This document shows, in pieces, positions 33,511 to 42,832 of a DNA stretch of 64,000 bases. This DNA comes from Rhodoferax ferrireducens (lineage in GTDB: Bacteria; Pseudomonadota; Gammaproteobacteria; Burkholderiales; Burkholderiaceae_C). Under the pieces are notes generated by a model. The model ran no database searches. It worked only from the letters and a program-made list of their open reading frames with translations, and was not told the origin of the DNA. The stretch lies in assembly GCF_003347515.1 (NCBI RefSeq), contig NZ_QEII01000272.1, positions 1-64,000 on the forward strand, in the 5' to 3' direction. Every line of letters starts with the position of its first letter. Positions within the stretch are counted from its first letter, which is position 1. A program made the position numbers and the translations under genes.

Positions 33511-34779
33511 CTAGACCTGTCGTTTGAAAAGATCACGAAACACCGGATAGATGTCGGCGACCGTGGCGATGCGTCGCATGGCAAAGTGGTCTGCGTAAGT
33601 GGCCTCCAGCTTCGCGTATTCCTCCCACAGGTTCTGCGGTGGCCCCTCCGTGATTTCGATGTAGGCAAAGTACTGCGTCAGCGGCAACAGCGACTGCTCC
33701 AGCAGTTCGCGGCAGCGCGGGGAGTCGTCACTCCAGTTGTCGCCATCAGAGGCTTGGGCGCCGTAAATATTCCACTGGCTGCTCGGGTAGCGGTCGGCAA
33801 CGATCTTGTGCATGAGATCCAGGGCGCTGGAGACCACCGTGCCGCCCGACTCCCGCGAGGTGAAAAACTCGTCCTCATCAACTTCGCTGGCCACCGTATG
33901 GTGGCGGATGAACACGACATCAATGCGCTCGTAATTGCGGGTGAGAAAAAGATAAAGCAGCATGAAAAAACGCTTGGCGATGTTCTTGCGCCCTTCGTCC
34001 ATGGAGCCTGAGACATCCAGCAAACAGAACATCACCGCCTGCGTGCTGGGTTGGGGCACGCGAATGCGGTTGTTGTAGCGCAGATCGAAGGTGTCCACGA
34101 AGGGAACCTGTTCAATCCGGGCGCGCAAATGGGCAATCTCGCGGCGCAGGCGCTCCAGCTCGGGGTCATCGTCGGCCAGCTTGTTTTTTTGTTCGTCCAG
34201 CTCGGCGGCAAGGGCGCGCAACTGGGCCGCGTAAGGACCGCCCACGGCAATGCGGCGCCCTGCCGCACCGCGCATGGTTCGCGCCAGATTGATGTTGGTG
34301 GGCACGCCGCTCTGGGTGTAGCCAGCGCGCACCCGGCGGTACTGTTCAACATGGGCCAGCTGCTGTTTGATGAGGTTGGGCAACGCGAGCTCGTCGAAGA
34401 AGATGTCCAGGAACTCATCCTTTGTCAGGGTGAAGATGAACTCATCGAGTCCTTCGCCTTCCTGACTGGCCTGTCCCCTGCCTTGGGCGCCGCTCCCGCC
34501 CTGGGGGCGCTCCACCTGGTCTCCGGTACTGAAGCGGTCATTGCCGGGACGAACCGTCTCCCACACACCACCGTGACTGTGTTCAAACTGGGGCTCGGCA
34601 ATGTCCTTGCCGGGAATGCCGATCTTTTCGCCGTTGTCGATGTCGCGAATGCCACGCTTGTTGAGGGCGTCGGCGACGGCTTTGCGAATCTGTCCCTTGT
34701 AACGATCAATAAAGCGGCCTCGATTGACAGAGCTTTTGTGCTTGCTGTCGAAGCGCCGGTCAATGATGCGAACCGTCAT
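33511..34779 (-). CDS. yeaH: YeaH/YhbH (DUF444) family protein with vWA-like domain
   Basis: 422 aa. N-terminal RRFDSKHKSSVNRGRFIDRYKGQI and HGGVWETVRPGN are typical. A MIDAS-like site in FCLLDVSGSMDEGRKNIAKRFFMLLYLFL (DxSxS) and VSSALDLMHKIV in the C-terminal half indicate a von Willebrand A fold. Partner of the PrkA kinase in a three-gene set. It is preceded by a 33-base gap after prkA and followed by spoVR. Confidence 0.94.
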   Translation of the reverse strand: MTVRIIDRRFDSKHKSSVNRGRFIDRYKGQIRKAVADALNKRGIRDIDNGEKIGIPGKDIAEPQFEHSHGGVWETVRPGNDRFSTGDQVERPQGGSGAQGRGQASQEGEGLDEFIFTLTKDEFLDIFFDELALPNLIKQQLAHVEQYRRVRAGYTQSGVPTNINLARTMRGAAGRRIAVGGPYAAQLRALAAELDEQKNKLADDDPELERLRREIAHLRARIEQVPFVDTFDLRYNNRIRVPQPSTQAVMFCLLDVSGSMDEGRKNIAKRFFMLLYLFLTRNYERIDVVFIRHHTVASEVDEDEFFTSRESGGTVVSSALDLMHKIVADRYPSSQWNIYGAQASDGDNWSDDSPRCRELLEQSLLPLTQYFAYIEITEGPPQNLWEEYAKLEATYADHFAMRRIATVADIYPVFRDLFKRQV

Positions 34780-34812
34780 GTGATGAGCTCGTTCAGTTTC
34801 GCTACCTCTGGC

Positions 34813-36735
34813 CTATGATGATTTGCGCACGCGCAAGTACCATTCGCACAACAGGCGCACCTGTTTCTCGGTGTAGCCTTTGGTGATCATGCGGTTCACA
34901 AAATCCTTGTGCTTCTTCTGTTCGTCGCCGCTGGCTTTGGTGTTGAACGAGATAACGGGCAGCAGTTCTTCGGTGTTGGAGAACATCTTTTTCTCGATGA
35001 CTGCGCGCAATTTCTCATACGACGTCCAGGCCGGATTCTGGCCATCGTGTTTGGCTCGCGCACGCAACACGAAATTCACCACCTCGTTGCGGAAGTCTTT
35101 GGGGTTCGAGATACCAGCAGGTTTCTCGATTTTCTCAAGCTCGCTGTTAAGCGCGCCACGGTCCAGAATTTCACCGGTGTTGGTGTCTCGATATTCCTGA
35201 TCCTGAATCCAGAAATCGGCGTAGGTCACATAACGGTCAAAGATGTTCTGGCCATATTCCGAGTAACTCTCCAGATAGGCGGTCTGGATTTCCTTGCCAA
35301 TGAACTCGGCGTAACGTGGCGAGAGATATTCCTTCAGGTAGCGCATGTACCGCTCGGCCACCTCGGCCGGAAACTGCTCTTGCTCGATTTGCTGTTCCAG
35401 CACATACATCAGGTGCACTGGGTTGGCCGCCACTTCGCGGTGGTCAAAATTGAACACACGCGAGAGAATCTTGAAGGCAAAGCGGGTCGACAGGCCGGTC
35501 ATGCCTTCGTCCACGCCTGCGAAATCACGATACTCCTGGTAGCTCTTGGCCTTGGGGTCGGTGTCCTTGAGGTTTTCCCCGTCATACACCCGCATTTTGG
35601 AAAAGATGCTGGAGTTTTCCGGCTCTTTCAAGCGCGACAACACGGAAAACTGCGCCATCATCTTGAGCGTGTCCGGCGCACACGGCGCCTCGGCCAGCGA
35701 GGAGTTGGTCAGCAGCTTTTCGTAAATGTGGATCTCGTCCGATACCCGCAACGAGTAGGGCACCTTGACGATGTAGATCCGGTCAAGAAAAGCTTCGTTG
35801 TTGCGATTGTTCTTGAAGGTCAGCCATTCCGCCTCGTTGGAGTGGGCCAACACCAAGCCATCAAAAGGAATGGCACCAAAGCCTTCCGTGCCTTTGTAAT
35901 TGCCTTCCTGCGTGGCGGTTAGCAACGGATGCAGCACCTTGATGGGCGCCTTGAACATTTCCACAAATTCCAGCACCCCGCGATTGGCCAGACACAGGCC
36001 GCCGGAATATGAGTAGGCATCCGGGTCGCTTTGTGAATAGGTTTCCAGCTTGCGGATGTCGATCTTGCCAACCAGCGAGGAGATGTCCTGGTTGTTTTCG
36101 TCGCCCGGCTCGGTCTTGGATACCGCGATTTGTGACAGCACCGAGGGGCGCAGCTTGACGACCCGAAAGCGCGTGATATCGCCGCCAAATTCATGCAGGC
36201 GTTTGACCGCCCATGGACTCATGATGGTGCCCAGGTAGCGCCGCGGAATACCAAAGTCGTCCTGCAGCAGCTTGGCGTCTTCCATCGGATTGAACAGACC
36301 TAGCGGCGACTCATGCACCGGCGAGCCCTTGATGGCGTAGATGGGAACGTTTTCAATCAGGTACTTGAGCGTTTCGGCCAGCGATGATTTACCGCCACCG
36401 ACCGGGCCTAGCAGGTACAGGATTTGCTTTTTTTCTTCCAGGCCTTGTGCGGCATGCCGGAAGTAGGAGACGATCTGCTCAATCACTTCCTCCATGCCGT
36501 AGAGGTCGCGAAAGGCGGGGTAGCGCCTGAGCATTTTGTTGGCAAAAATGCGGGACAGCCTGTGATCGCTCCGGGTGTCGATCAACTCGGGCTCGCCAAT
36601 GGCCATCAAAATTCGCTCTGCCACGCTGGCGTAGGCGGCAGAGTCACGCTTGCAGAGTTCCAGGTAATCCTGGATTGACATTTCCTCTTCCTGAGCGGCT
36701 ACGAACCGACCCTGGTACCGTGCGAAGACATTCAT
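34813..36735 (-). CDS. yeaG: PrkA/YeaG family serine protein kinase (AAA+)
   Basis: 640 aa. AAA+ domain with Walker A LGPVGGGKSSLAE, then YAIKGSPVHESPLGLF and FDGLVLAHSNEAEW; C-terminal PrkA kinase-like domain includes EKIEKPAGISNPKDFRNEVVNFVLRARA and GYTEKQVRLLCEWYLRVRKSS. First gene of the yeaG-yeaH-spoVR operon. GGGAGG lies 6 bases upstream of the chosen ATG (MNVFARYQ). The 16 further codons upstream are before this Shine-Dalgarno and are rejected. Confidence 0.95.
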   Translation of the reverse strand: MNVFARYQGRFVAAQEEEMSIQDYLELCKRDSAAYASVAERILMAIGEPELIDTRSDHRLSRIFANKMLRRYPAFRDLYGMEEVIEQIVSYFRHAAQGLEEKKQILYLLGPVGGGKSSLAETLKYLIENVPIYAIKGSPVHESPLGLFNPMEDAKLLQDDFGIPRRYLGTIMSPWAVKRLHEFGGDITRFRVVKLRPSVLSQIAVSKTEPGDENNQDISSLVGKIDIRKLETYSQSDPDAYSYSGGLCLANRGVLEFVEMFKAPIKVLHPLLTATQEGNYKGTEGFGAIPFDGLVLAHSNEAEWLTFKNNRNNEAFLDRIYIVKVPYSLRVSDEIHIYEKLLTNSSLAEAPCAPDTLKMMAQFSVLSRLKEPENSSIFSKMRVYDGENLKDTDPKAKSYQEYRDFAGVDEGMTGLSTRFAFKILSRVFNFDHREVAANPVHLMYVLEQQIEQEQFPAEVAERYMRYLKEYLSPRYAEFIGKEIQTAYLESYSEYGQNIFDRYVTYADFWIQDQEYRDTNTGEILDRGALNSELEKIEKPAGISNPKDFRNEVVNFVLRARAKHDGQNPAWTSYEKLRAVIEKKMFSNTEELLPVISFNTKASGDEQKKHKDFVNRMITKGYTEKQVRLLCEWYLRVRKSS

Positions 36736-36845
36736 GGCGAACCTCCCTTGATAGGTGCATTTCACCGGGGAGGCGAAACGCATTTTTCAAATGATGCAAT
36801 TAATGATAGCCCTTTCGTAATTTTATTGCAGAGAAATTTAGGCGC

Positions 36846-36876
36846 AAAAAAACCACCTAAAAAGGTGGCTTTTTGA
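36846..36876. terminator. Bidirectional terminator between the YeaG and DUF4405-like genes
   Basis: AAAAAACCACCTA-AAAA-GGTGGCTTTTT forms a stem bounded by A and T runs on either side. It lies 16 bases after the stop codon of the minus-strand gene at 36893. Confidence 0.85.
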
Positions 36877-36892
36877 TCTAAAGGCCGACTTG

Positions 36893-37450
36893 CTACTTCA
36901 CGCCCGCATCGCTGTCGGCGAAAACCTTTCCCATGACCCGCATTTGCGCGCCCAAGTCGGGCCCAACCAAATCCTTGAGGGTTTGAGTGTCACTCTGGCT
37001 CGGCACGCCTGCGGTACTCAGGCGTTCTCGCGTCTGGGCGGTCGTCAGGCCGGCCACTTGGGCCACGATGGAAAGGGGTGCATCGGCCAAGGCTTGTACG
37101 GGTGCGACAAAGGGTGGTTTGCCAGCTGCGCCACCCAAGGGAACAAAGCTTAAACCCAACGCGACTGCACACACGCCCATCACCCAACGACCGGTTTTAT
37201 TGGCCAGGTGACGTTTGAAAGCGTTGACGTTGAGCAACACATGCAGCAGCACACCCGCCACCATGGCCCATCCCAACCATTCGTGGGCGGTTTTGTTCAA
37301 GCCGGAGTCGAGGTGGAAGAACAACAGGCTGCCTGTGACGGCCATGAGGGCGAAGATTCCCGCAACCAGCGGGGTTATCCAGGGGCGTTGTGCGTTCAGG
37401 TTCATTTGAAATACTTTCATGTCGGGTTCGAGTGAACCCTTGAAAAGCAT
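36893..37450 (-). CDS. DUF4405-like membrane protein
   Basis: Up to 185 aa. Three hydrophobic segments: PWITPLVAGIFALMAVTGSLLFFHL, EWLGWAMVAGVLLHVLLNVNAF and WVMGVCAVALGLSFVPLGG. Paired His residues in the helices (FFHLD, TAHEWLG, LLHVLLN) are like those that bind haem b in DUF4405/cytochrome b561-type proteins. The C-terminal 80 residues are periplasmic and contain a helix pair with LTTAQTRERLSTAG. AAGGGG is 11 bases before ATG 37450; starts at 37420 or 37405 are also possible. Confidence 0.75.
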   Translation of the reverse strand: MLFKGSLEPDMKVFQMNLNAQRPWITPLVAGIFALMAVTGSLLFFHLDSGLNKTAHEWLGWAMVAGVLLHVLLNVNAFKRHLANKTGRWVMGVCAVALGLSFVPLGGAAGKPPFVAPVQALADAPLSIVAQVAGLTTAQTRERLSTAGVPSQSDTQTLKDLVGPDLGAQMRVMGKVFADSDAGVK

Positions 37451-37507
37451 TATTCAATAGCCCCTTGAAGTTCGATGAAGCCTGCGTTAATGCGGCGTAA
37501 AGCCAGT

Positions 37508-38218
37508 TCAGGCCAGCACTTCAAGCAATCGGTCCAGCCCGCCCGAATTGATCGCCACCATCGCCTGCTCGCGCACCTTGGGCTTGGCGTGATAGGCCAC
37601 GGACAAGCCGGCTTCGCCCATCATGGGCAGGTCATTGGCGCCGTCGCCCATGGCGATCGCCTGACTGGGACGGATGCCGAGTTGCGCGCAGGTTTCCAGC
37701 AGCATTTTTCGCTTTTCAGCGCCATCGCAGATGTCGCCCCAAGGCTGGTCCAGCATGCGGCCCGTGAGCACACCGTCGTGTATTTCCAGAACGTTGGACC
37801 GTGTGAAGTCAATGCCCAGCCGGTCGCGCACCCGATCGGCAAAAAACGTGAAACCACCCGACACCAGCAGCACCTTCATGCCCACCTTTTTGCAGGCCGT
37901 CACCAGCTCGGCGGCACCGGGGTTGAGCTGCAGCCGTTGGGCGTAAACAGCTTCCATGCTGGCCAGGCTGACGCCTTTGAGCAAAGCCACGCGCTGGCGC
38001 AGGCTCTCTTTAAAGTCGGCAATCTCACCGCGCATGGTGGCCTCGGTGATGGCGGCCACCTCAACCTTGCGGCCGACCGCATCGGCGATTTCGTCCACAC
38101 ACTCGATGTTGATCAGGGTGGAGTCCATGTCGAACGCGATCAGTTTGAAGTCGCTCAGTTTCAATGGCGGGGCGAAGCCTTGGATCACTAGGCCGGCGGA
38201 GATTTCTGTTGTTTGCAT
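37508..38218 (-). CDS. serB: Phosphoserine phosphatase SerB
   Basis: 236 aa HAD-family enzyme, last step of serine synthesis. Catalytic DMDSTLI (Asp30, Asp32), VDEIADAVGRKVEVAAITEATMRGE, LLVSGGFTFFADRV, Lys in KPKVREQAM, and GDGANDLPMMGEAGLSVAYHAKP. The N-terminal ACT domain of E. coli SerB is absent, as in many beta-proteobacterial versions. It is upstream of the dispersed repeat copy and appears monocistronic. Confidence 0.94.
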   Translation of the reverse strand: MQTTEISAGLVIQGFAPPLKLSDFKLIAFDMDSTLINIECVDEIADAVGRKVEVAAITEATMRGEIADFKESLRQRVALLKGVSLASMEAVYAQRLQLNPGAAELVTACKKVGMKVLLVSGGFTFFADRVRDRLGIDFTRSNVLEIHDGVLTGRMLDQPWGDICDGAEKRKMLLETCAQLGIRPSQAIAMGDGANDLPMMGEAGLSVAYHAKPKVREQAMVAINSGGLDRLLEVLA

Positions 38219-38230
38219 AGGAATAAATTT

Positions 38231-38285
38231 ACTATTTATTTGATAGCTACTTGCGCAATGTGGACGGGCGCTAGAGGCCTATTTG
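38231..38285 (+). repeat. Dispersed intergenic repeat, copy 5
   Basis: ACTATTTATTTGATAGC, CTTGCGCAATG and GGGCGCTAGAGGCCTATTT. Full-length member between serB and vapC. Confidence 0.8.
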
Positions 38286-38374
38286 TCTTCGATAAGTTGG
38301 CGTCTTCAAGATTTTTCGTGTTTCATTGGGCTTGGTAGAAATCGCATTCAAACGTTACAGGTGCAGTTTTGAGT

Positions 38375-38815
38375 TCATACGCTTATCCCGGCCAGCCAGT
38401 TCTCCACCCGCAAGCCCGGCACGCGGCGGAATTCGGTTTCGTTGTCGGTCACCAGCGTGCAGTCAAGTGCCAGGGCATGGGCGGCGATCAAGGTGTCGTT
38501 GGGGCCGATGGGGGTGCCTTGGCGTTGCAGGTGGGCGCGGATGGTTGCGTAGTGGGGAACCACGTTCTGCGCCAGCGCCACCACCGGTATGAACTGAAGA
38601 AGGTCGGTGATTTTTCTGGGAAGCACCGTTGATTCGACGCGTGCTGCGCCAAACATGAGCTCACATTCAACAATCATGCTGGTGACCAATGCGCCGGGTT
38701 GTTGGTCAAACAGGTCGCGCAGTCGTTGGCCCAATAGATCGTGGGGATACTTGATGACCCTGGAGAGAATGTTGGTGTCCAGCAGCCACTTGGGTTTGAC
38801 GATCGTGCTGGTCAT
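38375..38815 (-). CDS. vapC: PIN-domain toxin VapC
   Basis: 146 aa. PIN nuclease fold with the acidic set: Asp13 (LLDTNILSRVI), Glu in IVECELMFGA, Asp in GPNDTLIAAHAL and Asp in LVTDNETEF. Members cleave tRNA or rRNA. It overlaps the antitoxin gene by 4 bases (ATGA), the usual antitoxin-first order. Type II module; no other toxin candidates in the gap. Confidence 0.92.
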   Translation of the reverse strand: MTSTIVKPKWLLDTNILSRVIKYPHDLLGQRLRDLFDQQPGALVTSMIVECELMFGAARVESTVLPRKITDLLQFIPVVALAQNVVPHYATIRAHLQRQGTPIGPNDTLIAAHALALDCTLVTDNETEFRRVPGLRVENWLAGISV

Positions 38816-39096
38816 AGAACGATGTCGTCGAGAGGCAATAATCCTTCATCGACATCAGGGAAATCTTCTTCCATCGGCTCCCAGGAATCAAGCAGCTCCC
38901 GTAGTGAGGCTTTTTTAGGCTCAATGGGCGTGATCACAAGTGTGTTTCCTACTTGTCGAATTTCCGCCTCTTTACCCGGCAGCTCAAACTCTTTTGGAAT
39001 TCGCACCGCCTGGTTCGCTCCGTTGCGAAACAGGCGGACGTGGCGGGCGGGGGCTTCCGCCAGATAGTCAGCGGTCTTTTCTGAAGCGATAGGCAT
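38812..39096 (-). CDS. vapB: Antitoxin VapB (AbrB/SpoVT fold)
   Basis: 94 aa. AbrB-type swapped-hairpin DNA-binding domain (ARHVRLFRNGANQAVRIPKEFELPGKEAEIRQVGNTLVITPI), then an acidic tail (EDFPDVDEGLLPLDD) that would wrap the PIN toxin active site. GGAG is 7 bases upstream of the ATG. The complex normally represses its own promoter. Confidence 0.92.
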   Translation of the reverse strand: MPIASEKTADYLAEAPARHVRLFRNGANQAVRIPKEFELPGKEAEIRQVGNTLVITPIEPKKASLRELLDSWEPMEEDFPDVDEGLLPLDDIVL

Positions 39097-39152
39097 GATG
39101 ATTCTCCAGAAGCGTTGGGTGATTCCAAGTTTAGCCTATGCCTCGGCATATG

Positions 39153-42100
39153 TCACGCCACTTCCGCTACCGGCTGCCCCAAGCCCCGCAGCACATCGCG
39201 CACCATTTGTGCCCGGTCCTTGGCCTCCGGCAACTCGCGTTCAATGCGCAGCTTCTCGCTGCCGGCCAGTTTGATGTGCTTGTTTTTCTGGATCATGGCA
39301 ATGATCTTCATCGAGTCGATCGGCGGGTTTTTCTTGAAGGTGATGGTGATCACGCCGGGCGCGGCATCGACCTTGAGCACACCAAAAGGCTTGGCGATGA
39401 CGCGCAGGCGGTGCACATCGATCAGCGTTTGCGCCTGGGTCGGCAGTTTGCCGAAGCGGTCCACGATCTCTTCGAGAAGGCTGTCGATCTGGTCGGTGTT
39501 TTTGGCCGTAGCCAGCTTTTTGTAAAAGCTCAGGCGCAGATGCACATCGCCGCAATAGTCGTCCGGCAGCAGGGCCGGGGCGTGCAGGTTGATGTCGGTG
39601 GTGACGTTGAGCGGGCTGAGCAAGTCGGGTTCGATGCCGGCTTTCAGGCAACGCACGGCCTCGGACAGCATTTCGTTGTAGAGCTGAAAACCGACTTCGA
39701 GCATATTGCCGCTCTGGTTTTCGCCCAGCACCTCACCGGCACCGCGAATTTCCAGATCGTGCATGGCGAGGTAAAAGCCGCTGCCCAGCTCTTCCATCTG
39801 CTGAATCGCGTCGAGCCGCTGCGTGGCCTGTTTGGTCAGGCCTTCCAGGTCGGGCACCATTAAATAGGCATAGGCCTGGTGGTGGCTGCGGCCAACCCGG
39901 CCGCGCAACTGGTGCAGCTGGGCCAGGCCAAACTTGTCGGCGCGGCTCATGACGATGGTGTTGGCGGTGGGCACGTCAATGCCGGTTTCGATGATGGTGG
40001 AGCACAGCAGCAGGTTGAAGCGTTGCGCCACGAAGTCGCGCATCACGCTCTCCAGCTGGCGCTCGGGCATCTGGCCGTGGGCGACGGCGATGCGGGCTTC
40101 GGGCAGCAGTTCTTCCAGCTTGGCGCGGCGGTTTTCGATGGTCTCGACCTCGTTGTGCAAGAAGTACACCTGGCCGCCGCGCTTGAGTTCGCGCAGCACG
40201 GCTTCACGGATCACGCCATTGCCTTCGGTGCGCACAAAGGTCTTGATCGCCAGGCGGCGCTGCGGCGCGGTGGCAATCACGCTCAGGTCGCGCAGGCCTT
40301 CCAGCGCCATGCCCAGGGTACGCGGAATGGGGGTGGCGGTGAGCGTGAGCACGTCAACTTCGGCACGCAAGGCCTTCATTTGCTCCTTGTGGCGCACGCC
40401 AAAGCGGTGTTCTTCGTCGATGATGAGCAGGCCCAGGTCCTTGAACTTGGTCGATTCACTCAGCAGTTTGTGCGTGCCGACCACGATGTCGATGGTGCCG
40501 TCGGCCAGGCCTTTCATGGCGGCGGTGATTTCCTTGGCGGAGCGGAAGCGGCTCATTTCGGCCACTTTGACCGGCCATTTGGCAAAGCGGTCCACCAGCG
40601 TCTGGTAATGCTGCTCGGCCAGCAGCGTGGTCGGCGCCAGCAGCGCGACCTGTTTGCCGCCGGTGATGCCGATGAAGGCAGCGCGCAAGGCGACCTCGGT
40701 TTTGCCAAAGCCCACGTCGCCGCAAATCAGGCGGTCCATCGGGCGCGGGCTGATCATGTCCTGAATGACGGCGTGGATGGCTGCGCTCTGGTCCGGCGTC
40801 TCCTCAAAGCCGAAATCGTTGGCAAAGGTTTCGTAGTCGCTGGGCGAGTAGCGGAAGGAATGCCCTTCACGGGCGGCGCGGCGGGCGTAGATGTTGAGCA
40901 GCTCGGCAGCCGAGTCGCGCACCTGTTCGGCCGCTTTGCGTTTGGCTTTTTCCCACTGGCCGGAGCCCAGGCGGTGCAGCGGTGCTTCGTCGGCGCTCAC
41001 CCCCGTGTAGCGGCTGATGAGCTGCAGCTGGCTCACTGGCACATACAGCGTGGCCTTGTCGGCGTATTCCAGATGCAAAAACTCCTGCATCTCGGGTTCG
41101 CCGTTGGGCAGCTTGTTGCCCAGATCGAGGTTGATCAAGCCCTTGTAGCGGCCAATGCCGTGGGACGAATGGACGACCGGGTCGCCGATATTGAGCTCGC
41201 TCAGGTCCTTGATCAGCGCTTCAACGTCGCTGACTTGTTCCTGCTTTTTGCGCCGGCGCGTGGTGGGGCCGGCGGCGAACAGCTCGGTCTCCGTCACGAA
41301 GTCGATGCCGGCTTCCAGCCAGGCAAAGCCGGTGTTCAGGCTGGAGGTGGCAATGCCGACTTTCTCAAGGCTACGCTCGAATTCGGCGAGCGAATCGAAG
41401 GAGGGCGGGCTCAGGTGGCTGGCGTGCAGAAAGTCCAGCAGGCTGGTCTTGCGGCCTTCGCTTTCGGCCAGCACCAGCACGCGCCGCGTGGTCTGGCGAA
41501 TGTGGGCGTTCAGGCGGGCCAGCGGGTCTTCGGCACCGCGTACCACGGTGAGAATGGGCAGCGTGCCGAGTTCTGCAAAGTCGGTCGGGTTGCAGTCCGA
41601 CAACGCGCCACTTTCGTCATTGCGAGCGAAGCGTGGCAATCCATCGACGCCGGGTGCACTGTCTTGCGTCGGCGCTTTGATCGCCAGCTGCGGATGCTGA
41701 TTGACCCGGGCGTAAAACTGCTCGATGCCCAGAAATAGCGATTCCGGCGGCAGCGCCGGGCGCTCCGGGTCGCTGCGTACCAGCCGGTAGCGCTCTTTGG
41801 TGTCCTGCCAGAAATGCTGGAACGCCGGCTCCAGGTCGCCATGCAGCACCACCGTGGCCTCGGCGCCCAGGTAGTCAAACACGGTGGCGGTTTCTTCAAA
41901 GAACAGCGGCAAGTAGTACTCGATGCCGGCCGTCGCCACGCCGTTGCCGATGTCTTTGTAGATGCGGCTCTTGGTCGGGTCGCCCTCCAGCAGCTCACGC
42001 CAGCGGCTGCGAAAGCGGGTTCTAGCCTCGTCGTCCATCGGGAACTCGCGCCCAGGCAGCAGGCGCACCTCGGGCACGGGGTACAGGCTGCGCTGGCTGT

Positions 42101-42701
42101 CGGGGTCGAAGGTGCGGATGCTGTCGATCTCGTCGTCAAACAAATCGACGCGGTAGGGCACGGCGCTGCCCATCGGGAACAGGTCAATCAAGCCACCGCG
42201 CACCGCGTATTCGCCCGGGCTGACCACCTGGGTGACGTGGCTGTAGCCGGCCAGGGTCAACTGGGCCTTGAATTTGGCTTCGTCGAGCTTTTGCTTGACC
42301 TTGAAGTGAAAGGTGTAACCGGCCAGAAAACTGGGCGGCGCGAGCCGATACAGCGCGGTGGTGGCGGGCACAATGACCACGTCGGCGCCGGTGGCCTTGT
42401 CGCGCTGGCTGATGCGCCACAAGGTGGCCAGGCGTTCGCTGATCAGGTCCTGGTGCGGCGAAAACGTGTCATAGGGCAGGGTTTCCCAGTCCGGGAACAG
42501 CACGCAGCGCAGGTCGGGGGCAAAAAACGCCATCTCGTCGATCAGGCGCTGGGCATCGGTGGCGTTGGCGGTGACGATGGCGGTCAGCTTGCCGCTGGCC
42601 TTTTCGCGCAGGCCCAGTTGGGCCAGCAGCAGGGCATCGGCCGAGCCGGTTGGCCGGGGCAGGGTGTAGCGTTTGCCAGGGTGCAGTTTGGGTAAATCCA
42701 T
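39153..42701 (-). CDS. mfd: Transcription-repair coupling factor Mfd
   Basis: 1182 aa. N-terminal UvrB-like part (FPDWETLPYDTFSPHQDLISERLATL), RNA-polymerase-interacting domain region (GDPVVHSSHGIGRYKGLINLDLG), then the RecG-like translocase with Walker A GDVGFGKTEVALRAAF, DEEH box IIDEEHRFGV, LTATPIPRTLGMAL and QLRGRVGRSHHQAYAYL, and the C-terminal TRCF domain. It removes stalled RNA polymerase and recruits UvrA. Codons about 350-365 (VDGLPRFARNDE) come from a repeat insertion. Start MDLPKLHPG is chosen over a 37-codon extension that runs through GC-skewed intergenic sequence. Confidence 0.96.
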   Translation of the reverse strand: MDLPKLHPGKRYTLPRPTGSADALLLAQLGLREKASGKLTAIVTANATDAQRLIDEMAFFAPDLRCVLFPDWETLPYDTFSPHQDLISERLATLWRISQRDKATGADVVIVPATTALYRLAPPSFLAGYTFHFKVKQKLDEAKFKAQLTLAGYSHVTQVVSPGEYAVRGGLIDLFPMGSAVPYRVDLFDDEIDSIRTFDPDSQRSLYPVPEVRLLPGREFPMDDEARTRFRSRWRELLEGDPTKSRIYKDIGNGVATAGIEYYLPLFFEETATVFDYLGAEATVVLHGDLEPAFQHFWQDTKERYRLVRSDPERPALPPESLFLGIEQFYARVNQHPQLAIKAPTQDSAPGVDGLPRFARNDESGALSDCNPTDFAELGTLPILTVVRGAEDPLARLNAHIRQTTRRVLVLAESEGRKTSLLDFLHASHLSPPSFDSLAEFERSLEKVGIATSSLNTGFAWLEAGIDFVTETELFAAGPTTRRRKKQEQVSDVEALIKDLSELNIGDPVVHSSHGIGRYKGLINLDLGNKLPNGEPEMQEFLHLEYADKATLYVPVSQLQLISRYTGVSADEAPLHRLGSGQWEKAKRKAAEQVRDSAAELLNIYARRAAREGHSFRYSPSDYETFANDFGFEETPDQSAAIHAVIQDMISPRPMDRLICGDVGFGKTEVALRAAFIGITGGKQVALLAPTTLLAEQHYQTLVDRFAKWPVKVAEMSRFRSAKEITAAMKGLADGTIDIVVGTHKLLSESTKFKDLGLLIIDEEHRFGVRHKEQMKALRAEVDVLTLTATPIPRTLGMALEGLRDLSVIATAPQRRLAIKTFVRTEGNGVIREAVLRELKRGGQVYFLHNEVETIENRRAKLEELLPEARIAVAHGQMPERQLESVMRDFVAQRFNLLLCSTIIETGIDVPTANTIVMSRADKFGLAQLHQLRGRVGRSHHQAYAYLMVPDLEGLTKQATQRLDAIQQMEELGSGFYLAMHDLEIRGAGEVLGENQSGNMLEVGFQLYNEMLSEAVRCLKAGIEPDLLSPLNVTTDINLHAPALLPDDYCGDVHLRLSFYKKLATAKNTDQIDSLLEEIVDRFGKLPTQAQTLIDVHRLRVIAKPFGVLKVDAAPGVITITFKKNPPIDSMKIIAMIQKNKHIKLAGSEKLRIERELPEAKDRAQMVRDVLRGLGQPVAEVA
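41615..41643 (-). repeat. Single-arm copy of the CGTCATTGCGAG repeat inside mfd
   Basis: 29 bases identical at 27 positions to an arm of the palindrome at 24960-25024. It lies in frame on the coding strand and translates as the peptide DGLPRFARND between the UvrB-like domains and the middle of Mfd. Confidence 0.85.
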
Positions 42702-42832
42702 GAATCGCCTGATACCTATTAACAACGCATGCCTGCGCGTTGAGTTTGAAGACACAAATACAAAACACCCCACGCGGTGAGGCGGGGGGTGTCTTAAAGC
42801 AGTTACGCCCATTTTAGAATGGGGCCACGCCT

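Noticed and set aside
36893..37450. Full cytochrome b561-type annotation for the DUF4405-like protein
   Set aside because: There are only three clear helices and the His pattern is suggestive, not complete; I kept the neutral family call.
42762..42795. Terminator-like ACACCCC...GGGGTGT in the mfd-ispD gap
   Set aside because: The arms are imperfectly spaced with a large loop and no U tract; divergent genes here do not call for a terminator.
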